Source: Treponema sp. OMZ 798 (GTDB lineage: Bacteria > Spirochaetota > Spirochaetia > Treponematales > Treponemataceae). From it: a stretch of 64,000 nucleotides of DNA. The translations under genes were made by a program, and so were the position numbers. Shown here one piece after another: positions 52,861 to 62,830 of the stretch (position 1 is its first letter; each line of letters starts with the position of its first letter). Under the pieces are notes generated by a model that was not told the origin of the DNA, searched no databases, and worked only from the letters and a program-made list of their open reading frames with translations. Where the stretch lies: positions 2,108,001-2,172,000 of the forward strand of contig NZ_CP051305.1 of NCBI RefSeq assembly GCF_024181385.1. Direction: 5' to 3'.

Positions 52861-55023
52861 CTAAACCTTAAACTGTCTCATTTCCTCGGCAAGATCGTTT
52901 ATACTGTTTTGATGAGTCTGACTCATAGAGTCTATTACGGAAATGGCCTTGTTTATTTCATCTGCATCAATTGCCATACTATTCATTCCTTCAGTAATTA
53001 CGGCACTTATGGAAGATATGTTCTGCATCTCTTTTGAAACGGCATTACTGCTCATAAGCATTTCTCCCGAACTTTCTTTTACAGAAGATGTAGCTTGAAT
53101 AAAATCGGAAATAGCTTTCAAAACTTCTTCACCGCGGGCTATCTGCTCCCTCATAGCCTGCATGATTATATTTTCCTGACTTTTTACGGCAGAAGTAAGT
53201 CTGAAATTTTCAATAAAAGTCTCTTGAGATTTAACCGAATCCGATGCAATCGTATCTATCTTTAGTTTAAGATTTTGAAGAACTGTTGTTATGGTTCTTC
53301 CTTGAGTACTCGACTCTTCAGAAAGCTTTCTGATTTCATCGGCAACAACTGCAAATCCCTTACCTGCCTCTCCTGCATGAGCGGCTTCAATAGCAGCATT
53401 CATAGCAAGAAGATTCGTCTGGCTTGCAATATGCTGAATAATCTTTCCCGCATTTAAAAGACCTTCAGATTCTTCACTCATTTCGGCTGTAAGTTTTGCA
53501 GAATCCATGGAAGATTGTTTTACATATCCTGAAGCTTCTTCAAGCCGTGTAATTAAATCTCTATTCTTTTCTAAAATATCCCCGACACTTCGAATATCCA
53601 GTATAAGCTGTTCCATTGCCGAAGACGAAACGGTCATACTTGCAGCCTGATTTTCAATATGAGAATCCAATTTTTCGATATTTTGAAGCAGAACATTTAT
53701 TGAAGAACCTGTCTCATCAATACTTGAAAACTGTTTTGAAATTCTTTCTTTTATTTCGTCAATGTTGGAAGTTATTTGATTTACGGAACCGGCCGTCTGA
53801 GCTATGCTTCCTACAAGCTCTTCGCTAAAATTCCGCATTATATCGGTATTTTTTGATGCCGTTTTAATGGAAGCTCCTATCTTTGACATAGTCTTGTTAA
53901 AATAGGCGGATAATTTTGCAGTTTCGTCCCTACCCTTTATAGGAAGCCTGACAGTTAAATCACCCTCACCTTCCGAAATATCTTTTAACACATAAAGAAC
54001 CTTTTTTATCGGGTCAGTAATTTTAAGAACAATTACTACAAAAACTATGAGAAATATCGACAGCACAACCAGGCTTATACTGAGGATTGAGTTTATGACC
54101 GAGTAATATTCCGCATAAACCTCATCTTCCTGAATAAGTCCTACAATCCGCCAATCAAGCCCCTCTATAACCTTTGTATAAGTAAGCCAATATTTGCCTT
54201 CCATAAATATTTTTACATTTACTGAATCTTTAAGCTTTACAAAATCTGGAACTGGCACATCAGAAATATTTTTAAAGTTAAAATCCTTATGTTTAGGATC
54301 AGCCAGTATTGTACCGTCCCCTTGAATAAGCATAAAATACCCGTTTGTCCCAAGCTTGGACTTGGAAATCATATCGGTCAAAGTGGTAAGCGTAACTTCA
54401 ATACCTACATTGCCTAAAAATTCATTTTCTTGCGAAAAAACACTTTTGTAAAGACCGATAACTGTATCGCCGACTGTAGATTCAAAAGCTTCGGCTATTA
54501 CAGTCTCTCCATTCGCAGCAGCTGCATCTTCATACCACTTTCGTTTACGGGGATCAAAAAAAGCAGGCATTTCTCCGTCATAACTGGTAACCGAACCGCC
54601 CCATTTTGTTCCCATATAAACTTCAACATATTCAGGAAAACTTGAAAATAAATTTTTAAACACATCTACTATGTTTTTTTCGGTTTCACTTCGCTTTATA
54701 TTTTTCAAGCTTGTTTTAGTTTCCGACAAGGCAAAAGAATTTATTGAACTGTCAGCAGACCTGACATCTTTATTTTGTGAAATGGATAATAGAACAGATT
54801 TTGCATTATCGAAAAAGATTGTAAACGAATTCGATATATATTCCAAATCCCGAGGAACAACCCTGTCTACCCTCCTTAAATTTTCAGTCTTAATATTCTT
54901 TCCGATAATGTATACTGTTAAGCTTGTAAAGACTAAAATAGTAAATATAAAAAACAGTATTACTTTATACCTGATCGAAAACATATTTTCTTTTTTTTGT
55001 GTATTATTGGTGCTTATCATCAT
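52861..55023 (-). CDS. Methyl-accepting chemotaxis protein with dCache sensor
   Basis: 720 residues from ATG 55023 (GGGAG upstream). Transmembrane helix at about 18-38, extracytoplasmic dCache-type domain (about 40-300; [24 protein letters not shown]-like [13 protein letters not shown]), second helix (about 305-330), HAMP, then the signalling coiled coil with [23 protein letters not shown]. The dCache domain normally binds amino acids or other small ligands. The C-terminal 90 residues are nearly repeated in the pseudogene directly upstream. Confidence 0.92.
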   Translation of the reverse strand: MMISTNNTQKKENMFSIRYKVILFFIFTILVFTSLTVYIIGKNIKTENLRRVDRVVPRDLEYISNSFTIFFDNAKSVLLSISQNKDVRSADSSINSFALSETKTSLKNIKRSETEKNIVDVFKNLFSSFPEYVEVYMGTKWGGSVTSYDGEMPAFFDPRKRKWYEDAAAANGETVIAEAFESTVGDTVIGLYKSVFSQENEFLGNVGIEVTLTTLTDMISKSKLGTNGYFMLIQGDGTILADPKHKDFNFKNISDVPVPDFVKLKDSVNVKIFMEGKYWLTYTKVIEGLDWRIVGLIQEDEVYAEYYSVINSILSISLVVLSIFLIVFVVIVLKITDPIKKVLYVLKDISEGEGDLTVRLPIKGRDETAKLSAYFNKTMSKIGASIKTASKNTDIMRNFSEELVGSIAQTAGSVNQITSNIDEIKERISKQFSSIDETGSSINVLLQNIEKLDSHIENQAASMTVSSSAMEQLILDIRSVGDILEKNRDLITRLEEASGYVKQSSMDSAKLTAEMSEESEGLLNAGKIIQHIASQTNLLAMNAAIEAAHAGEAGKGFAVVADEIRKLSEESSTQGRTITTVLQNLKLKIDTIASDSVKSQETFIENFRLTSAVKSQENIIMQAMREQIARGEEVLKAISDFIQATSSVKESSGEMLMSSNAVSKEMQNISSISAVITEGMNSMAIDADEINKAISVIDSMSQTHQNSINDLAEEMRQFKV

Positions 55024-55049
55024 AGATCTCCCTATATTAAAATCATTCT

Positions 55050-55372
55050 CTAAAATTTGAATTTTTTTATTGCTTCCGCAAGATCATTTATATTGTCTTG
55101 ATGAGTTTGACTCATAGAATCTATTTCGGTAATAGCCTTATTTATCTCTTCAGCATCTACAGACATGTCATTCATTCCGCTCGTAATAACTTCACTTATC
55201 TTTGATATGTTCTGCATTTCTTTCGATACGGTATTGCTGCTCATAAGCATTTCGCTTGAGCTGTCTTTAACAGATGCTGTTACCTCAATAAAATCCGAAA
55301 TAGCCTTCAATACTTCCATCTTATGGAAAACATTTTTTCTTTTTGTTTGGTTCCTAGAACCTTTCCTTTCAT
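55050..55372 (-). pseudogene. Chemoreceptor copy with large internal deletion
   Basis: A start with AAGGAG encodes MKGKVLGTKQKEKMFSIR, closely like the intact receptor's beginning ([15 protein letters not shown]). Right after that the frame shifts to a segment matching the last 89 residues of the receptor ([10 protein letters not shown]...[20 protein letters not shown]). So some 630 codons have been deleted and the halves joined out of frame. Both ends are paralogous to the adjacent gene, so this was once a tandem duplicate. Confidence 0.85.
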
Positions 55373-55540
55373 ATAATTCTCCTTCAGAATATAATATATA
55401 ATAATTTATCTATATATTATAAATTAAATACACTTTTACCAAAACAAAAAAACAAGTATCTTGTTACACTATAGTACGTATATTTTTTTTAAATGCCTCT
55501 ACTTGACTTTATAGTTGTTTTTTGCTTTACTGTAGGGTAC

Positions 55541-56209
55541 ATGAAAAAAAATATAAGTATTATTTTATTTATTCTTATAGGTTCGCTTTGTTTTTCTCAA
55601 AATATAACTACCGCGGGCGATTTGTTTGCTTCAGTTTCCGATAGGTATGCTCAAATACAGGATTATATTGTAGATATGAGCATAAGTTCAGGAAATTCAA
55701 CACAACAGGCTACGGCCATGTTTAAGAGACCCGATAAGCTGCGCTTGGATTTTAGGGTTCCTGAAGAGCAATGCATAGTTTTTAACGGAAACACTCTTTC
55801 AATTTACCTGCCCCAATACAGAACCATTTTGACTCAGGATGTCGAACAAAGCAATGCCGGAGGTTCTTCACTGGCAACCCCTCAAGGCCTTTCCCTTATG
55901 AAAAGAGGTTACACAATTCAATACGATGCGACATCGGCTCCGCAGCCCTTGGAAGAAGGCTCCTCTGAAAACGTTATAATATTATTGATGAATAGAAAAT
56001 CTGCAACCGAGACCTTCAAAACTCTTCGCGTTATGATTTATCCTGACGGTAAATTAATACGCCGAATTGAGGCAATACCTGTTTCAGGCGGTAAAATTAC
56101 ATTCGATTTTTATAATTACAGAATAAACGCAGGAGTAGGCAGCAGAAACTTTGTTTTTGATGCTCCTTCTACAGCAAAATCCTTTAATGATTTTCTTTTT
56201 GTCGATTAA
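55541..56209 (+). CDS. LolA-like outer-membrane lipoprotein carrier
   Basis: 222 residues from ATG 55541 (an upstream in-frame ATG at 55493 would add a poor leader). Signal peptide (KKNISIILFILIGSLCFS), then a LolA fold pattern: VSDRYAQIQDYIVDMSIS, MFKRPDKLRLDFRVPEEQCIVFNGNTLSIYLPQYRT. It probably carries or senses lipids in the periplasm. It may be an operon head for the RodZ-like gene 20 bases downstream. Confidence 0.82.
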   Translation: MKKNISIILFILIGSLCFSQNITTAGDLFASVSDRYAQIQDYIVDMSISSGNSTQQATAMFKRPDKLRLDFRVPEEQCIVFNGNTLSIYLPQYRTILTQDVEQSNAGGSSLATPQGLSLMKRGYTIQYDATSAPQPLEEGSSENVIILLMNRKSATETFKTLRVMIYPDGKLIRRIEAIPVSGGKITFDFYNYRINAGVGSRNFVFDAPSTAKSFNDFLFVD

Positions 56210-56229
56210 TTTGGTATGGGAGATAAATA

Positions 56230-57348
56230 ATGAACGAAATCGGAAAATTACTCACCGAAACAAGAATAAAAAAAGATCTTGAGCTTGACCAAGTTGCAAG
56301 AGAAACAAATATAGCCAAAAGGTACTTGGAAGCCTTGGAAAGCGATGATTATAGCGTTTTCCCCGCAGAGCCGTATATCGTAGGTTTTTTGAGAAATTAT
56401 TGTGAATATCTGGACCTTGACCCCGAAGAAATAACCAATCTTTATAAACAGATTAAAATACAGGAAACCTCTTTGCCCCCCGATGCCCTATTAGAAAAAA
56501 GAGGCTTTGCTTTGTCTAAACCCCTTATTATAGGCTTTGGTGTATTGGCAGCTATTGCATTAATAATTATAGTAGTTTTTTTTGCAATTAAAAGCTGGAT
56601 ACCGGCAATACAGCAAAAACGCAGCCGGGAAAATGCTGTAACCGAAGTCCGGGAAACAAGGGAAGCAAAAACATATGAAATAAATCAGCAAAAGTATGAA
56701 CAAAGAGTATTTGAGGGTGATGTTTTAAAATTAAGCATAAAAGATAAAGAACACAAGATTGAGGTAGAAAAAATAAGCCCTAAATTAAACTTAAAAACCG
56801 GATTGGGAAATCAAATCATAAGCTTAGGACAGACAGTAAAAATAGATCTTGATAATGATTTGACACCGGATATAGAAATTACTTTAGAAGATATCGATAA
56901 AAGTAACTCAGAATCCGGAGCTCTGGTATCTATCTTGACCGGAAATAATATTGCACAGGGAACACCCTCTGCAGGAACGGACTTAGTCGTTTCCGAAGGA
57001 GACTCTCAAGCATCTGCTGCTTACAAGGTATTGTTTGAAAGCGGGTCTGCCTATCCCGTAACCCTAAATGCTACATTTAGGGGCTACTGCCTATTCAGAC
57101 ATGAGGCGGACAGAGCTAACAGGGAAGAAAGATACTATCAAAAAGCCGAACAGCTTACCGTTCAAGCCAATAACGGTCTAAGAATTTGGGCATCCAACGG
57201 AAATGCAGTAAAACTCCAAGTAGTTGCAGGCGGTAAAACAGTAGATTTGGAAGTCAGCCGGCCGGGAGAAGTTATCGTAAAAGACCTCAAGTGGATACGG
57301 GACGATGAAACCAAACGCTTTAAATTCATAGTTGTAGATGTCGATTAA
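56230..57348 (+). CDS. RodZ-like HTH membrane protein
   Basis: 372 residues. N-terminal HTH_25 (LTETRIKKDLELDQVARETNIAKRYLEALESDDY) with the following YIVGFLRNYCEYL, a single transmembrane helix at about 97-118, then a periplasmic part ending in a DUF4115-like domain (LNATFRGYCLFRHEADR ... EVIVKDL). RodZ links the MreB cytoskeleton to cell-wall synthesis and cell shape. GGGAG precedes the ATG; rimO starts five bases after the stop. Confidence 0.85.
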   Translation: MNEIGKLLTETRIKKDLELDQVARETNIAKRYLEALESDDYSVFPAEPYIVGFLRNYCEYLDLDPEEITNLYKQIKIQETSLPPDALLEKRGFALSKPLIIGFGVLAAIALIIIVVFFAIKSWIPAIQQKRSRENAVTEVRETREAKTYEINQQKYEQRVFEGDVLKLSIKDKEHKIEVEKISPKLNLKTGLGNQIISLGQTVKIDLDNDLTPDIEITLEDIDKSNSESGALVSILTGNNIAQGTPSAGTDLVVSEGDSQASAAYKVLFESGSAYPVTLNATFRGYCLFRHEADRANREERYYQKAEQLTVQANNGLRIWASNGNAVKLQVVAGGKTVDLEVSRPGEVIVKDLKWIRDDETKRFKFIVVDVD

Positions 57349-57353
57349 AATAG

Positions 57354-58823
57354 ATGCTTCAAAAAAAATTTTTTATGGACTTGCACGGCTGTGCAAAAAA
57401 CCAGGTTGATGCAGAGCTTATAATAGGGATAATGGATAATTTATCGTGGGAAAACACCTCCAACCCCGATGATGCCGATCTTATCATAGTAAATTCTTGC
57501 GGATTTATTAATTCTGCAAAGGAAGAATCGATAAATGCCGTATTACAGGCTAAGGCAGCCCACCCTAAGGCTAAGATTCTCTTAGCAGGATGTTTGGCAG
57601 AGCGTTATGCCGAGGTGCTTAAAAAGGATTTACCTGAAGCAGACGGTATTTTTGGCAACGGAAACCTTTATCTATTGCCCCAATTAATAGAGACTATGTT
57701 TTCTAAACATACCTTGCCCGAAAAAAGCAGCGAAAAAGCCCTTGTTCCGCCTCAAACAGGAGTCTGCGGAGGGGAAAGACCTAAGATACTTAACTTTCCG
57801 CGTTCTGCCTATATCAAAATAACCGAAGGCTGTGATAATTTTTGCAGTTTTTGTGCCATCCCCCTTATCAGAGGCCGGTTAAGAAGCCGATCTGTAAAAG
57901 ACATCTGTGATGAAATAAAAGCCTTTTTAGAAAAGGGCTTTTATGAATTTAACCTGATCGGACAAGACCTAGCCGCCTATCAAACAGGAAAAGATGACCT
58001 AAAAAAGGCTGAATTGCATAAAAAAAACTACTCCGGCTTAGCCCTCCTTTTAAAGAGCATTTCTGAAATAAACGGCAATTTTAAGATAAGATTACTCTAC
58101 ATTCATCCGGACCATTTTCCGCTTGACATTCTTCCTATAATGACGGCAGATACTAGATTTTTGCCCTATTTCGATATTCCCTTTCAATCAGGGGCACAAA
58201 AAATAATAAGGGCTATGAACAGAAAAGGCTCTGCCGAAGTTTACCTTGATATCGTAAAGAATATAAGGGAAGCGTTTAAAAAAGCAAACAGTCCATATGG
58301 AGAACCTCAAATACGGACAACTTTTCTGGTAGGCTTTCCGGGTGAAACGGATGAGGACTTCAATGAAACTATCGCCTTTTTAAAGAACTTAGAACCTCTT
58401 TGGTCGGGAGGCTTTACATATTCAAGGGAAGAAGATACTCCTTCATACTCTTTTAAAGGAAGAGTCTCACAAAAAACAGCCGAATTCCGCCTTGCCGAAA
58501 TACAAAATATCCAAACCTCCATAACCGAAAAAAAGCTTGATTCTTTTATAGGAAAAGAAATAGAGGTCTTAGTAGAAGAGCTTATTCCGGCAGATCGGCT
58601 TTTTGAATTTAATGAGGATGAAGAGACGGAACTTGAAGAGGATACAACATTCTTAGCCCTTGGGCGGACCTGGTTTCAAGCACCTGAAGTTGACGGAGCC
58701 GTCATTTTAAGCTTTGACTTAGACAAAAAAGACACGGACGGAAATACCATAGTCCCCGGCTCCATTGTAAAAGCAAAAATCTTAGCCAGAAACGGTTTTG
58801 ATTTGGAAGCTCTAGCCGTTTAA
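57354..58823 (+). CDS. rimO: Ribosomal protein S12 methylthiotransferase RimO
   Basis: Radical-SAM enzyme that adds a methylthio group to Asp88 of ribosomal protein S12. The N-terminal UPF0004 cysteines are C13, C49 and C80; the radical-SAM CxxxCxxC is C160-DNF-C164-SF-C167; GFPGETDEDF and the TRAM-like C terminus are present. RimO is chosen over MiaB from the motif FMDLHGCAKNQVDAE at the N terminus. 489 residues; it is slightly long because of an insert near 225 and an acidic stretch near 420-430. Confidence 0.93.
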   Translation: MLQKKFFMDLHGCAKNQVDAELIIGIMDNLSWENTSNPDDADLIIVNSCGFINSAKEESINAVLQAKAAHPKAKILLAGCLAERYAEVLKKDLPEADGIFGNGNLYLLPQLIETMFSKHTLPEKSSEKALVPPQTGVCGGERPKILNFPRSAYIKITEGCDNFCSFCAIPLIRGRLRSRSVKDICDEIKAFLEKGFYEFNLIGQDLAAYQTGKDDLKKAELHKKNYSGLALLLKSISEINGNFKIRLLYIHPDHFPLDILPIMTADTRFLPYFDIPFQSGAQKIIRAMNRKGSAEVYLDIVKNIREAFKKANSPYGEPQIRTTFLVGFPGETDEDFNETIAFLKNLEPLWSGGFTYSREEDTPSYSFKGRVSQKTAEFRLAEIQNIQTSITEKKLDSFIGKEIEVLVEELIPADRLFEFNEDEETELEEDTTFLALGRTWFQAPEVDGAVILSFDLDKKDTDGNTIVPGSIVKAKILARNGFDLEALAV

Positions 58824-58923
58824 AACTTATCCATAAAAAATATCATAATTTATAAAGCCTTATAAAAACACGCCGATACTGTAATGAGGTATAATTAATT
58901 CGGCCTTAGAATATTTTAGAGGG

Positions 58924-58953
58924 TTTACTAATTCTTCATAAATATGATAAAAT
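58924..58953 (+). promoter_or_regulatory. Promoter before the acidic-repeat gene
   Basis: TTTACT (58924-58929), 18-base spacer ending TGA, TAAAAT (58948-58953), then GGAGA a few bases before the TTG start at 58972. A second TATAAT is at 58890-58895. The rest of the 148-base gap holds nothing recognised. Confidence 0.6.
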
Positions 58954-58971
58954 AGGTATTGGAGATTTAAA

Positions 58972-61059
58972 TTGCGTACGAGTTTAAAAGTTCTTATAAG
59001 TTTAGTCATCTCTTTAGCTGTATTTTCAGGTCTTTTGTTTTTAACAGCCTCAGATTATGAGTCTTTTACGGAAACAAAAATATATAAGCCGGCCATCTTA
59101 CGGCATGTCAATGAAAATCTGGAAGAGATCGAAAGAGCTTTTATAGCATGGAATGAAACAAATACCGAGCTATTTAAAAATTTTCTTCGTGAAGAATCAT
59201 TAATGTCGGCTGTAAAGCAAGATCAAGACCGATCCGACATAGAAGAAAGAAATAACGTTATTGCAAAAATAATATCGACCATCCCCGGATTTGCAGGATT
59301 GAGAATAATCGACTCCCAATACCAAAAAATCCACTTTAGTACCTTTCCGGAAGACATTCTAAACAAGACAAACTCAATGCTTTCATATAAGAAGTATAAC
59401 GATACAGGTAATTTGATTCCATACCAGCATATAGCATCTGCAGACAAGTCGGAAGTAAAAATTACGGCCTCAACAGCTTTTGATGTGATTCTATATTGTT
59501 TGCCTTTTTACGATACCTATGATGTATATAGGGGAACGGCCGTTTTTTATATCTCAGGAAACAGCTTTTTATATCATTTGGTTTCGCAAAATATCCTTTC
59601 AATCAGTGACGGTTTAGCCCTCCTGTCCGATGAAGCCCATACCATAATAGGTATTTTGACAGGTAACCATAATGTTGTTTCTCCGGAATTAAAAGAAGTC
59701 GTTCTTAATGACTGGGAAAGGGTACCTCAAACTTTACGCATAATAGGCCTTGAAGGAGAGGATCGCTGGGTTCTTATCACAAAAAAATCCGACTTTGGTT
59801 ATATAGGCCGTATAACCGAAAAGAACGTTTTTATGTTTCCCATGGCCGTCAAATATTTTTTGGTTTTTACGGTATTTGTAACCATCTTTTTAATGTTCTT
59901 TTTATTATTAAATTTAAAGAGAAATAAACTATTTGTTGCACAAAATAAAATTCAACAACTGCATTGGTCCATCCTAAAAAACTATTTAAAAACATCTCAA
60001 AAAGAAAATTGGGCAGAACTTCAAAAAGAGCTTGAGTATCATAGGCATGAGGTAAATGCGGAAATAAAGAAGGGCTTAGGAAAAAAAGCGCTTGAGACAA
60101 AGGGAAAAGAAATAGATGATTTCTTGCAAAATAGTTGGCAAGAAATATTTGACATTATAAATAAAACCTCAATAAACAAATCCCTCAGCCAAGACCTAAA
60201 AAATATAAAAGCTGAAGAGCTGATAAATCTATTGATGGAAGCGGTAAAAACGCAAAAAGATGGTTCCGATAAGCCAACACCGGCTGCCGAATCGTCAGAA
60301 TCGCCCGATCGGCTCTCTGAGGTTGAAAAACTTGACGAGATAGAAGAAGTTGAAACTGTTGAAGAACTCGATGAGATAGAAGAAGCTGAAACTGTTGAAG
60401 AACTCGATGAGATAGAAGAAGCTGAAACGGTTGAAGAACTCGATGAGATAGAGGAAGTTAAAACTGTTGAAGAACTCGATGAGATAGAAGAAGCTGAAAC
60501 TGTTGAAGAGCTTGACGAAGTAGAAGAAGCTGAAACGGTTGAAGACCTCGATGAGATAGAGGAAGTTGAAACTGTTGAAGAACTAGATGAAGCAGAAGAA
60601 GCTGAAACTATTGAAGAACTAGATGAAGCAGAAGAAGCTGAAACGGTTGAAGAGCTCGATGAGATAGAGGAAGTTGAAACTGTTGAAGAAGTAATCGATG
60701 AAATAGAAGATATCGATGACCCAATGCTCCGCTTAAACGATTTAGGATATACTATTTCGGGTTTGGATTTTTCGGAACTTGATGTCCCTATTTCGGAACT
60801 GGAAAAAATAGAAGCTAAAAAGGTTGAATACATTACTGACGATTATAGCCCTATACGCTCAATGTGGGGAAAATATGACGACAGTCCCATCTTGGGAACT
60901 CTGGATGTAGTAGGAGAAAGTGAACCTGTTCCTTTGCTGGATGTAAACGAAGAGCAAACAATAGTAAACGAGGACGGTGTCTTTATTATCCGTAAAACAG
61001 AACCGGTAAAACCTGAAAATAAAGATTTTAAGGCTCTTGTTGACTCAGTACTTAGATAG
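58972..61059 (+). CDS. Membrane protein with acidic 12-residue repeats
   Basis: 695 residues, TTG start supported by GGAGA nine bases upstream. Transmembrane helix 1 (about 5-25), extracytoplasmic Cache-like domain (about 30-300), helix 2 (about 303-327), then a cytoplasmic coiled coil (330-430), ten tandem 12-residue repeats of LDEIEEAETVEE type (454-573) and a unique tail with the motif SPILGTLDVVG. No enzyme or signalling output domain is seen, so it looks like a receptor whose output is an acidic scaffold. The repeat number may vary between strains. Confidence 0.8.
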   Translation: MRTSLKVLISLVISLAVFSGLLFLTASDYESFTETKIYKPAILRHVNENLEEIERAFIAWNETNTELFKNFLREESLMSAVKQDQDRSDIEERNNVIAKIISTIPGFAGLRIIDSQYQKIHFSTFPEDILNKTNSMLSYKKYNDTGNLIPYQHIASADKSEVKITASTAFDVILYCLPFYDTYDVYRGTAVFYISGNSFLYHLVSQNILSISDGLALLSDEAHTIIGILTGNHNVVSPELKEVVLNDWERVPQTLRIIGLEGEDRWVLITKKSDFGYIGRITEKNVFMFPMAVKYFLVFTVFVTIFLMFFLLLNLKRNKLFVAQNKIQQLHWSILKNYLKTSQKENWAELQKELEYHRHEVNAEIKKGLGKKALETKGKEIDDFLQNSWQEIFDIINKTSINKSLSQDLKNIKAEELINLLMEAVKTQKDGSDKPTPAAESSESPDRLSEVEKLDEIEEVETVEELDEIEEAETVEELDEIEEAETVEELDEIEEVKTVEELDEIEEAETVEELDEVEEAETVEDLDEIEEVETVEELDEAEEAETIEELDEAEEAETVEELDEIEEVETVEEVIDEIEDIDDPMLRLNDLGYTISGLDFSELDVPISELEKIEAKKVEYITDDYSPIRSMWGKYDDSPILGTLDVVGESEPVPLLDVNEEQTIVNEDGVFIIRKTEPVKPENKDFKALVDSVLR
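60331..60690 (+). repeat. Ten 36-base tandem repeats inside a coding region
   Basis: Exactly 10 x 36 bases, each coding one 12-residue acidic unit (LDEIEE-[A/V]-[E/K]-TVE[E/D]). Copies differ by a few substitutions (units 6, 8 and 9 have V or A in place of I). The high similarity at DNA level invites slippage and recombination without breaking the frame. Confidence 0.95.
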
Positions 61060-61066
61060 CACCAAA

Positions 61067-62251
61067 ATGCAAACAATTTTAGACAATTTTAAAAGGTTTC
61101 TTTTTATTTTATTTTTTTTTATAGCTTGTTTAAGTATTGTACCATGCCAAAATAGAAACAAACTTGATACCTTTAATTTTAACCTTGATAATCCATGGCT
61201 TAGTCTAAAAGCTATCCAAACTGCCTATCCGGATCTTGTAAAGAATATTTCCTTTGATTCGGAATTAAACGATTGGTTTATAACGATAAGAAATCAAAAT
61301 TTGTATTGGGCAGATGGGAGACTTTTACCGAAAAAAGATCTTAAAAACAAACAAAGATGGGCCCCTATAATTTCTTATTTTTATTCTGATGAAATACAAA
61401 ATCCTAAAGACTTTTCTGAAGACCTTATATCGGCATTAAAACCTGAAAGTCTAATAAAGAATCGAAAAGTAACCCCTCCTCCAAATTACACCTTTTTTAT
61501 GCTTTTATTTAATGGGAAAAACCGCAAAGAGATTATAAAGCAAATACGCCGATCACGTTTCTTGGGTTATGATGTCTGGGTGCATCAACGTGTTGTAGGG
61601 CCTTTAAGGCGTGTTCAAGCAAAAATATATGAAGCCCAAAAAACAAACACGGAAGTTAAAAAATTTTTAAAAGAACTAAACCAGTGTTGGAGCTTTAACT
61701 GGAGGGTTATAGCAGACTCCGGTAAACTTAGCAACCACAGCTGGGGCTCGGCTATCGATCTTTTACCGGCAAACTACAGAAACAAAAAAATCTATTGGTT
61801 TTGGGAAGCGGCCAGGAATGATTATTGGATGAAAATAATGCCCTACAGAAGATGGATACCTCCTAAGGCCGTAATAGATGCTTTTGAAAGTGAAGGTTTT
61901 ATCTGGGGCGGTAAATGGACCCTCTGGGATAATATGCATTTTGAATACCGCCCCGAACTTTTATATATCCGGAATTTTGTTCTATATTCGGAATTTAATA
62001 CATTTATAGCACAGGACACAAAGAAGTTATATCAAAAGCCTGAAACGGAAACAATTACACTTGATAAAAAAATACCACCGCAGCTTGCAGATATTTTTCA
62101 AATGGCAGAATTAGTAAAATTTACCTTATCCTTTTCCAATAATCTGATGTCCTTTTACGGTATCGGTGATAAAGCTCAAGAAAATCATATTGAGGAAGAA
62201 AATATAGAAGAACCTCAAGAACCAAAATACCTGGAGGAAATGATTGATTAA
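61067..62251 (+). CDS. M15-type D-Ala-D-Ala carboxypeptidase/endopeptidase, membrane-anchored
   Basis: 394 residues from ATG 61067; start uncertain (a frame to 61037 exists and no clear ribosome site is seen). Hydrophobic N terminus (FLFILFFFIACLSIV), possibly a lipobox at FIAC. The catalytic domain has the zinc motif NHSWGSAIDL (H224, D231) and WDNMHFEYRP (H291), the pattern of Peptidase_M15_4 (phage-endolysin-like L,D/D,D-peptidases). It likely trims peptidoglycan. It starts seven bases after the acidic-repeat gene and overlaps the resolvase-like gene by eight. Confidence 0.85.
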   Translation: MQTILDNFKRFLFILFFFIACLSIVPCQNRNKLDTFNFNLDNPWLSLKAIQTAYPDLVKNISFDSELNDWFITIRNQNLYWADGRLLPKKDLKNKQRWAPIISYFYSDEIQNPKDFSEDLISALKPESLIKNRKVTPPPNYTFFMLLFNGKNRKEIIKQIRRSRFLGYDVWVHQRVVGPLRRVQAKIYEAQKTNTEVKKFLKELNQCWSFNWRVIADSGKLSNHSWGSAIDLLPANYRNKKIYWFWEAARNDYWMKIMPYRRWIPPKAVIDAFESEGFIWGGKWTLWDNMHFEYRPELLYIRNFVLYSEFNTFIAQDTKKLYQKPETETITLDKKIPPQLADIFQMAELVKFTLSFSNNLMSFYGIGDKAQENHIEEENIEEPQEPKYLEEMID

Positions 62252-62669
62252 GATTATTTTAGGAATATTTATAATTGCAATATCCTTTTTAGTTGGACTT
62301 ATTATCGGAAAATATAAAGAAAGGAGTTTGAATCTAAAGAATTTAAAAGAAGCCAGAAAGGATGCCGTAAAACGCTCAAGAGCAATATTAAACGGACAGC
62401 TTTCAGAGCAGCTCGCACCGTTTTTTCCCGGTTTTCCTGCAGATCCCACCGAGATACATTTTATCGGTAAGCCGATAGACTACATAGCATTTAACGGATC
62501 ATCTCAAGGCTCCATCAAAGATATAAGCTTTATAGAAGTAAAGACAGGCTCATCATCTTTGAGTGCCGTTGAAAGATCATTAAAAGATGCTGTGGAAAAA
62601 GGAAAAATAAAATATGTAGAATACAGGGTAGATAGAGATTTTAGATTAAACCGTATAAAAAAGCAGTAA
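62244..62669 (+). CDS. Holliday-junction-resolvase-related nuclease, membrane-anchored
   Basis: 141 residues of the Endonuc_Holl family. N-terminal hydrophobic helix (ILGIFIIAISFLVGLIIG), then the family block SRAILNGQLSEQLAPFFPGFPADPTE, IGKPIDYIAFNG, and FIEVKTGSSSLSAVER, which carries the PD-(D/E)XK residues (D...EVK). Its true substrate is unproven. The position behind a cell-wall peptidase, with an eight-base overlap, suggests coupled translation rather than a shared pathway. Confidence 0.88.
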   Translation: MIKIILGIFIIAISFLVGLIIGKYKERSLNLKNLKEARKDAVKRSRAILNGQLSEQLAPFFPGFPADPTEIHFIGKPIDYIAFNGSSQGSIKDISFIEVKTGSSSLSAVERSLKDAVEKGKIKYVEYRVDRDFRLNRIKKQ

Positions 62670-62703
62670 AATGAATAAAAATACATATTTTTCTTAAAAA
62701 TAC

Positions 62704-62732
62704 TTGACAGTTTTTATTTAATTTGATAGATT
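62704..62732 (+). promoter_or_regulatory. Promoter of candidate small RNA
   Basis: TTGACA (62704-62709), 17-base spacer, TAGATT (62727-62732). No gene follows on this strand, and an intrinsic terminator lies about 70 bases on. Confidence 0.7.
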
Positions 62733-62737
62733 ATATC

Positions 62738-62812
62738 CACACACAGAAAAGATACACATACTACTTCAAAAAGACCCCCCGTATCCTCCTTTCGGGGGTT
62801 CTTTTTCTTTAT
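62738..62812 (+). ncRNA. Candidate small RNA with CCTCC loop
   Basis: The promoter predicts a start near 62738. The transcript would be about 70-75 bases and end at the hairpin AAAAAGA-CCCCC ... GGGGG-TT-C-TTTTT (62768-62806). Its 14-base loop contains TCCTCCT (62784-62790), complementary to a Shine-Dalgarno. No coding sequence is recognised. The same hairpin could terminate the ApbE gene on the minus strand, so the RNA is not proven. Confidence 0.5.
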
Positions 62813-62830
62813 TCGTGCGGAGGGTTTAAT

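Noticed and set aside
60331..60690. 36-base repeats of CRISPR-like unit length
   Set aside because: The units are contiguous with no spacers and keep an open frame; this is a coding tandem repeat.
60039..60833. 264-residue serine-rich open frame on the minus strand
   Set aside because: It is the antisense of the glutamate-rich repeat and has no start context or family features.
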